In this document: piece by piece, positions 63,175-64,000 of the stretch
How the letters are laid out: every line of letters begins with the position of its first letter
Numbering within the stretch: position 1 is the stretch's first letter
DNA from: Saccharothrix ecbatanensis
GTDB lineage: Bacteria > Actinomycetota > Actinomycetes > Mycobacteriales > Pseudonocardiaceae
Length of the DNA stretch: 64,000 bases
Assembly (NCBI RefSeq): GCF_014205015.1
Contig: NZ_JACHMO010000001.1
Location: 558,001 to 622,000 of the forward strand
Reading direction: 5' to 3'
The notes under the pieces: generated by a model
The model's input: only the letters and a program-made list of their open reading frames with translations
The model's database searches: none
What the model was told of the DNA's origin: nothing
Made by a program: the position numbers and the translations under genes

Positions 63175-64000
63175 ATGTTCTCCGGTGATTTCGAGGTGCA
63201 CCTGACCGGCTCCGCCGAGGAGGCTGACGCGCTGGCCGCATTCGCCTCCCGGCGGGGTGCGAAGTTCACCCACATCCTGCTCAGCCGCGGCGAGACCCCT
63301 TCCCAGCCGATGCTGACGGTGCAGGGCAGCGGCACGCTGGAGGACCTGCACCGGTTGGCCGAGGGCTGGCGGGCCGACCTGGCCGCGGAGGGGCTGGGGC
63401 TGCTGCGGGTCAAGATCGAGGCCGCGCCGTGGAACGAGGGCGTGCCCGCGTCGGACCTGGAGGCTTCCGACGAGCTGTACTTCGAGCACCACGTGAAGGT
63501 GCTGCTGCCCTCGGACGACCGCGACAAGGTCGACCGGTTGAGGTGGACGATCGCGGAGAACGGCGCGAACGTGTCGCGCAACGCCCGGCGGCGACGCGGC
63601 CGGCACGAGGAGCGGTTCGTCACGCAGCGGTGCCGCGGGGTGGGCCGCGCCACCGCCCGGATCCGCCTGGACGCGCTGCTGGCCGTGTTGCGCGATAGCG
63701 GGTACGAGGTGCTTGAGGTCGAGGAGGAGTACGTCGTGCACGACGACGCGCTGCACGTCGACCGCGGGTGGCTCGACCCGACCCGGTGGGGCGATCGGCA
63801 CAACGTGCGGGACGACCTGCTCGGCAGCGAGGCGTCCCGGGGTGACGCGCCGTCGACCTTCCGCCCTCTGGCGGTCGAAGGGCGGGACGTCCTGCAGAAC
63901 CGGGTGTTCGACCCGGCGATGAAGCACTTCACCCACGCGTACCGGGCGGGCGAGCCGTTGTTCGGCGACGAAGACGAGGGCGCTCGCTGGTCGGCCGCCC
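63175..64000 (+). CDS. Hypothetical protein, C-terminus outside window
   Basis: The frame is open from ATG 63175 to the right edge (275 residues seen). The first half has two similar alpha/beta stretches (FEVHLTGSAEEADALAAFAS and ELYFEHHVKVLLPSDDRDK), which look like tandem copies of one fold, followed by a region ending VFDPAMKHFTHAYRAGEP. No family is recognised. Confidence 0.65.
   Translation, partial: MFSGDFEVHLTGSAEEADALAAFASRRGAKFTHILLSRGETPSQPMLTVQGSGTLEDLHRLAEGWRADLAAEGLGLLRVKIEAAPWNEGVPASDLEASDELYFEHHVKVLLPSDDRDKVDRLRWTIAENGANVSRNARRRRGRHEERFVTQRCRGVGRATARIRLDALLAVLRDSGYEVLEVEEEYVVHDDALHVDRGWLDPTRWGDRHNVRDDLLGSEASRGDAPSTFRPLAVEGRDVLQNRVFDPAMKHFTHAYRAGEPLFGDEDEGARWSAA

Overview
The window is high-GC actinobacterial chromosome. 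GTG/TTG starts behind purine-rich ribosome sites, ATGA/GTGA gene overlaps, a WhiB-type protein, XRE-TPR regulators and ABC sugar importers without their own ATPase all point to a filamentous actinomycete, most likely Pseudonocardiales (Saccharothrix/Lentzea/Actinosynnema type). The genus is an inference. No rRNA, tRNA or CRISPR array was seen.

Left part (1-36.5 kb) is mainly polysaccharide use. A modular secreted GH87-type alpha-1,3-glucanase runs off the left edge, followed by a small membrane protein and an NB-ARC/TPR protein. From 6.6 to 25.6 kb lies an arabinan/arabinose cluster: a YtfQRT-YjfF-type importer (minus strand), secreted GH43 and GH51 enzymes, a LacI-type regulator, araB-araD-araA, and a ChvE-GguAB-type importer. 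Repeated TGTTAGCG-type operators suggest one regulon. Two almost identical 134-bp palindromic elements in opposite orientation bracket this cluster. Next come a secreted GH26 mannanase with a ricin-type lectin domain, a secreted beta-helix protein, ROK, DeoR and LacI regulators, and a third sugar ABC importer split by a TnpB-only insertion sequence.

Middle part (36.5-43.6 kb) holds an MFS exporter with an ECF sigma factor, a divergent argP/lysE pair, an epoxide hydrolase behind three palindromic operators, an MmcQ-like protein and a secreted repeat protein.

The main discovery is at 44.4-52.9 kb. An 8.5-kb integrative element with a large serine integrase has inserted inside a phoD alkaline phosphatase gene. 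The two phoD fragments, 8.5 kb apart, rejoin exactly in frame (503 codons plus stop) when the crossover is placed at one GA dinucleotide, and the reconstructed attP is a palindrome around that dinucleotide. The element carries an FtsK/TraB-like translocase operon (HTH, WhiB-like, membrane protein, TraB, small ORF), an XRE-TPR regulator, a 39-bp palindrome, an Imm1-like orphan immunity gene and small ORFs, but no recognisable replication gene.

Right part (53-64 kb) has a decayed XRE regulator, a flavoprotein, a TmrB-like ATPase, a LacI-galK operon divergent from a secreted GH2 enzyme with two AbfB (CBM42) domains, and small host genes. The last gene runs off the right edge.
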